From Clostridia bacterium (lineage in GTDB: Bacteria; Bacillota; Clostridia; Oscillospirales; CAG-272): 47,391 nucleotides of DNA. A model generated the notes under the pieces. It was not told the origin of the DNA and did not search any database. It was given only the letters and a program-made list of their open reading frames with translations. The position numbers were made by a program, and so were the translations under genes. Positions 47,271 through 47,391 of this stretch are shown here, piece by piece. Where the stretch lies: positions 1-47,391 of the forward strand of contig JAFZPN010000008.1 of assembly GCA_017550315.1 (NCBI GenBank), in the 5' to 3' direction. The stretch's first letter is position 1, and the number at the start of each line of letters is the position of its first letter.

Positions 47271-47391
47271 ATGGAATCAGAAAGCAAAAATATCAGACTT
47301 GTGAAAGTGGATTATTTCAATTTTGACGATCTGATTGATTTGAAGGTAGCGGATGATCAGAAGAACTATGTGGCAAGTAATATTTACAGTC
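47271..47391 (+). CDS. GNAT acetyltransferase, N-terminal part (runs off the window)
   Basis: 40 codons are visible, starting at the ATG 47271 with GAGGAGG 7-8 nt upstream. IRLVKVDYFNFDDLIDLKV followed by DDQKNYVASNIYS matches the opening of the spermidine/spermine acetyltransferase-like GNAT proteins (their usual text is KLKVxxEQxxFVASNxYSLAQ). Codons are rich in A/T-ending forms (aaa, aat, att, gat), unlike every other gene in the window, which points to recent acquisition or a change of genomic segment right after tRNA-Ser. Function is inferred from the N terminus alone. Confidence 0.6.
   Translation, partial: MESESKNIRLVKVDYFNFDDLIDLKVADDQKNYVASNIYS

Overview
The window looks like a chromosomal segment of a GC-rich, Gram-positive Bacillota/Clostridia-type bacterium, probably an uncultured, plant-polysaccharide-degrading gut or digester member. 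The support is a ctsR-mcsA-mcsB-clpC operon with CtsR boxes, an S-layer-homology protein, a PyrR-type leader in front of a uracil permease, SpoIID-like/peptidoglycan-binding genes, lipoproteins with classical lipoboxes, strong GGAGG ribosome sites, and many TTGACA/TTGCAT-17-TATAAT promoters, often with an extended TGC-TATAAT form. No ribosomal RNA, CRISPR array, transposase or integrase is visible.

Layout. 1-510: a tRNA operon (Gly-Arg-His, minus strand) with its own promoter and terminator. 566-5640: uracil permease behind a PyrR-like attenuator, and a 1,095-residue S-layer-anchored protein with a repeated aromatic-rich domain, both minus. 5812-13530: mostly plus-strand single genes or pairs: MarR regulator plus ThrH phosphatase, CpsB-like phosphatase, a possible structured RNA, an SGNH esterase (minus), a metallophosphoesterase, a small protein with an IscB-PLMP-like N terminus (minus), a GNAT acetyltransferase, and an overlapping rpe/araM pair. 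13535-20380: a minus-strand operon (C26 amidohydrolase, ThiI, glycosidase-like protein) and a remarkable 824-residue XRE + FtsK-gamma-like + coiled-coil + beta-repeat protein. 20380-23178: an AT-rich leader and three overlapping genes for a SpoIID-like/peptidoglycan-binding set without signal peptides. 23280-28173: the ctsR heat-shock operon, in which McsB looks catalytically degenerate. 28188-46578: a carbohydrate region with a GPH-type transporter diverging from a GH106-like glycosidase, a chaperone-like lipoprotein, an iron alcohol dehydrogenase, an orphan solute-binding lipoprotein, a GH10 xylanase coupled to a URO-D-family protein, an anion-type permease, a CBM9-like protein, and an operon of SGNH esterase, sugar isomerase/epimerase-like protein, GH43 and GH51. 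The enzymes fit intracellular breakdown of imported arabinoxylan oligosaccharides.

46579-47391: the most unusual part. A strong promoter leads directly into a perfect 41-nt copy of the 5' half of tRNA-Ser(CGA). About 200 bp later comes a second copy, and about 190 bp later the complete tRNA-Ser gene. The intervening units are homologous but strongly diverged, and they carry a hairpin with two compensatory base-pair changes. This could be a stack of tiny elements integrated at the tRNA anticodon loop or a conserved tRNA-half-containing RNA. Beyond it base composition drops, and a partial, AT-rich GNAT gene begins.

All assignments are from reading the sequence and remembered family features. 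No database search or folding program was run.
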